NCBI GenBank assembly: GCA_003557445.1
Contig: PWOK01000354.1
Location: 1 to 7,912 of the forward strand
Length of the DNA stretch: 7,912 nt
Reading direction: 5' to 3'
Origin: Halanaerobiaceae bacterium
GTDB lineage: Bacteria > Bacillota_F > Halanaerobiia > Halanaerobiales > CSSED10-376
Part shown: piece by piece, positions 6,126 through 7,912 of the stretch
How positions within the stretch are numbered: the stretch's first letter is position 1
How the letters are laid out: every line of letters starts with the position of its first letter
Made by a program: the position numbers and the translations under genes
The notes under the pieces: model-generated
What the model saw: the letters and a program-made list of their open reading frames with translations, nothing else
The model's database searches: none
Told to the model about the DNA's origin: nothing

Positions 6126-7613
6126 ATGGGAATATATATTAACCTGTCTATAATGCCTGATAAAATTAATAAAAAACAGTGGAAAAAAGTTTATTTAGAA
6201 ACATTAAAATTAATTGAAAATTACCCAGTAATGGGAATTAGAGAGGGAAGCTATCATGGTCTAAAAAAATTAGTCTATTCATCTGATGTTGAACATAATA
6301 TTAATCAACCTGAAAAAAGATATTGGAAAGTATCTGGTAATATAGAAAAGAAAACATCAGGAGAGACATTTGTATTATATTATGATATAAATAACTATCG
6401 TTATTCACCAGAGTATAACTGTGACGATATCTTGTATCTATTTTTAAACAAAGACAGTAAACCCTTTTATATATTTGATAGGAAAACTCAGGGAGAAGAT
6501 TATCATAAATTCATATTAGCAGTGGCAATATTAATTGAAAATAGATTTCCTCATAAAGCAATTGTTCATGGAGATATTACCAAAAAAGAAGCTAAAAATT
6601 CTATAAAATGGGCAAATAAAATATTGAATGAAGATTTGGATATGCCTGTTTTATTAAATGGAACTAAATTAATTGATAGAGTTATACAAATTGAAAAAAA
6701 TAATGATGAAATAATAAAAACAATATATTTAAATTATATGGGTGATTCTGAAGAAATATTAAAAATATTAATGAATAAATTTTCTTCAAAAGAAATAGGG
6801 GATTGGATAAAAAAATATACTAAAAAATTTAAAAGTCCTAAAAAAGTAGGTGTTATAAATCTTTTTATTATCTGGTTAAATACTACTAAAAATTTAGAGA
6901 AATTGATGGAAATTACCTGTTATGAAGATGGTGGTCCTGAATTTGAAATAGAAGAATTTATTGAATCTTTAATATTGACCTGGGCATTTATACCAGAAAA
7001 ATATCAAAAGAAAATTCAAAAATTACATAAAATCGAAAAAGACATTAATAATGTTCCTTTTAATTTTGTAAAAATTATACTGGATTCAGGTTTGGCTGGA
7101 AGAAAAATAAAAGTTAATTTTAAAAAATATGAACTGATGAAATTATTAGAAAAATATGTTCCGGAGCGTAAAAAAGAATTAAGTAATTTTTTTGAAAAAA
7201 GACTATCAAAAGAAATTAACATATTAGAGGAGAATGAGTCATTACTGAGAAAGGTAACAAATATAATTGATAAAGATAATAAAGGTGAAAAAAATAATTC
7301 ACAAAAAAAACAAAGAAATTTTGAAAAGGAAATAAAATCACTCAAAGAAAAATTGGAAGAGCACAAAAGTCTAATGAAAGAAAAAAATTATATAACTTTA
7401 GAAGATAAAAAAAGATTATTAATAAAAAGAATATATGAAAATAGAGTTGTTTTGACAGAAGAGGCCTGGGAAAATATAGAAAATTGCCAGAATGAAGATA
7501 TTATAATTTTCTTGATTCTTCTTTATTCTTTAAAAGAAAATGCAAAAGAATTTTGTATATCCAGGAAAATGATTTCAGAGAACCTGCATTCTTTGGATGA
7601 TATCTTAACTTAA
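6126..7613 (+). CDS. Gene X: 495-aa protein of unknown function, cassette partner of the AAA/nuclease gene
   Basis: I do not recognise this protein. It is predicted to be cytoplasmic, with no signal peptide or membrane helix. Residues 1 to about 170 look like a compact domain: MGIYINLSIMPDKI at the start, RYWKVSGNIE and GETFVLYYDINNYRYS strands, then a well-formed block IFDRKTQGEDYHKFILAVA (116-134) and FPHKAIVHGDIT (141-152), whose H, D, K and T residues could be functional. Residues about 170-380 are mostly helical, 390-426 are strongly charged and likely coiled-coil (FEKEIKSLKEKLEEHKS), and about 427-495 form a short helical tail. The start is ATG 6126, 9 nt after AGGAGGTGA. A TTG at 6121 is better spaced from AGGAGG but reads into a stop after ten codons. 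A near-identical tail fragment at 5110-5172 and the ATPase/nuclease gene 221 bp downstream show that it belongs to a repeated two-gene unit. Confidence 0.85.
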   Translation: MGIYINLSIMPDKINKKQWKKVYLETLKLIENYPVMGIREGSYHGLKKLVYSSDVEHNINQPEKRYWKVSGNIEKKTSGETFVLYYDINNYRYSPEYNCDDILYLFLNKDSKPFYIFDRKTQGEDYHKFILAVAILIENRFPHKAIVHGDITKKEAKNSIKWANKILNEDLDMPVLLNGTKLIDRVIQIEKNNDEIIKTIYLNYMGDSEEILKILMNKFSSKEIGDWIKKYTKKFKSPKKVGVINLFIIWLNTTKNLEKLMEITCYEDGGPEFEIEEFIESLILTWAFIPEKYQKKIQKLHKIEKDINNVPFNFVKIILDSGLAGRKIKVNFKKYELMKLLEKYVPERKKELSNFFEKRLSKEINILEENESLLRKVTNIIDKDNKGEKNNSQKKQRNFEKEIKSLKEKLEEHKSLMKEKNYITLEDKKRLLIKRIYENRVVLTEEAWENIENCQNEDIIIFLILLYSLKENAKEFCISRKMISENLHSLDDILT

Positions 7614-7760
7614 GAAAAATCTCATTTGTAAATATGTTATTTTCCTTTGATATTTCAAGTGAAGTAATGTGCAAAATTATAAGTAACCTGGTAGAGAGTT
7701 TAAATTTGTTAAATAGTATTGTGGATTTGTTAGAAAGGTGTTAATTGATCCTTTTTTTAT
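7406..7760. repeat. Downstream copy of the duplicated segment (partner 5109-5249)
   Basis: This is the intact version: it covers the last 69 codons of gene X and the first 147 bp of the spacer. Positions 7465-7695 (231 bp) are absent from the upstream copy. Homology resumes at 7696-7745 and 7748-7760, then ends at 7760 where the upstream copy jumps straight into P-loop codons. The shared spacer shows that both copies had the same gene order, X then ATPase/nuclease, before the upstream one decayed. Confidence 0.88.
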
Positions 7761-7828
7761 TGAAAAAATATGAAAAATGTGGTAGTATAAATATTAACAG
7801 GTTGTAGAATGAAATTAATAAAAGGGGG
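7760..7828 (+). promoter_or_regulatory. Candidate promoter and ribosome binding site of the second ATPase/nuclease gene
   Basis: TTGAAA (7760-7765) is followed by a 17-nt spacer and TAGTAT (7783-7788), a 4-of-6 -10 box helped by a TGG immediately upstream (extended -10). GGGGG at 7824-7828 lies 6 nt before ATG 7835 and serves as the ribosome binding site. No hairpin terminator is evident between 7613 and this point, so the gene may also be read from the gene X promoter. This whole segment is deleted in the upstream copy. Confidence 0.4.
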
Positions 7829-7834
7829 ATTACA

Positions 7835-7912
7835 ATGTTAAAAATACCCTATGGTTTGTCTGATTTTGAAACTATGAGAAAAGAAAATTATTTGTATATA
7901 GATAAGACAGCT
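7835..7912 (+). CDS. AAA-ATPase-like/PD-(D/E)XK nuclease-like protein, 3' end outside window
   Basis: Only the first 26 codons are present: MLKIPYGLSDFETMRKEN then YLYIDKTA. The pattern IPYGLSDFE-x-(6-8)-YLYIDKT is the characteristic opening of the AAA-ATPase-like family in which the RPRRFGKS P-loop follows within about 20 residues and a PD-(D/E)XK domain closes the protein; full length is usually above 500 residues. It is the same family as the wrecked gene at 5245-5984 and occupies the same place after gene X. The family is often annotated simply as ATP-binding or nuclease-superfamily protein, and its role is not established. The start is ATG 7835, 6 nt after GGGGG. Confidence 0.85.
   Translation, partial: MLKIPYGLSDFETMRKENYLYIDKTA

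Noticed and set aside
7016..7366. Minus-strand open frame inside gene X, rich in S, F and L
   Set aside because: The composition is what the reverse strand of lysine- and glutamate-rich AT-biased coding DNA gives; no start signals.
5109..7912. The repeated cassette as an insertion sequence or transposon
   Set aside because: No transposase, terminal inverted repeats or target-site duplications are visible; the duplication looks like a tandem gene-cassette copy.
1..7912. CRISPR arrays, tRNA or rRNA genes, riboswitches
   Set aside because: No regularly spaced repeats, cloverleaf or recognisable riboswitch core were seen in any intergenic stretch.

Overview
The window is A+T-rich, and every supported gene lies on the + strand. 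Low GC, strong AGGAGG- or GGGGG-type ribosome binding sites, consensus sigma-70-type promoters and U-tailed terminators suggest a low-GC Gram-positive-type anaerobe. The AAA-ATPase-like/PD-(D/E)XK protein family seen here is heavily expanded in anaerobic Firmicutes, Halanaerobiales included. That placement is an inference; no marker gene is present.

Positions 1-2772. The 3' part of a small membrane protein gene enters from the left and ends in a clear terminator that overlaps its stop codon. A roughly 200-bp regulatory gap follows, with a candidate promoter and a perfect 14-bp palindrome. It precedes a large gene (577-2772) for an APC-superfamily amino-acid permease fused to two C-terminal universal-stress-protein-like domains.

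Positions 2773-5082. A 315-bp gap has no intact gene but holds gene-like debris and a good promoter match. Three genes follow with moderate spacing and no convincing terminator between them: an exported TPR protein (3088-3780), a dolichol/phytol-kinase-like integral membrane lipid kinase (3850-4569) and a four-helix membrane protein of unknown function (4678-5082). They may be co-transcribed, but nothing ties them to one pathway.

Positions 5083-7912. This is the most unusual part. A two-gene cassette appears twice in tandem. It consists of gene X, encoding a 495-aa protein I do not recognise, followed by a gene for an AAA-ATPase-like/PD-(D/E)XK nuclease-like protein. The downstream copy has an intact gene X (6126-7613) with a textbook promoter, then the start of an apparently intact ATPase/nuclease gene that runs off the window (7835 onward). 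The upstream copy (about 5109-5984) is wrecked. A roughly 20-codon scrap of gene X remains, then homologous intergenic DNA, then an ATPase/nuclease gene lacking its start and its middle. Its C-terminal nuclease core is still open and keeps the D...ExK signature. A strong terminator (6013-6048) separates the dead copy from the live one.
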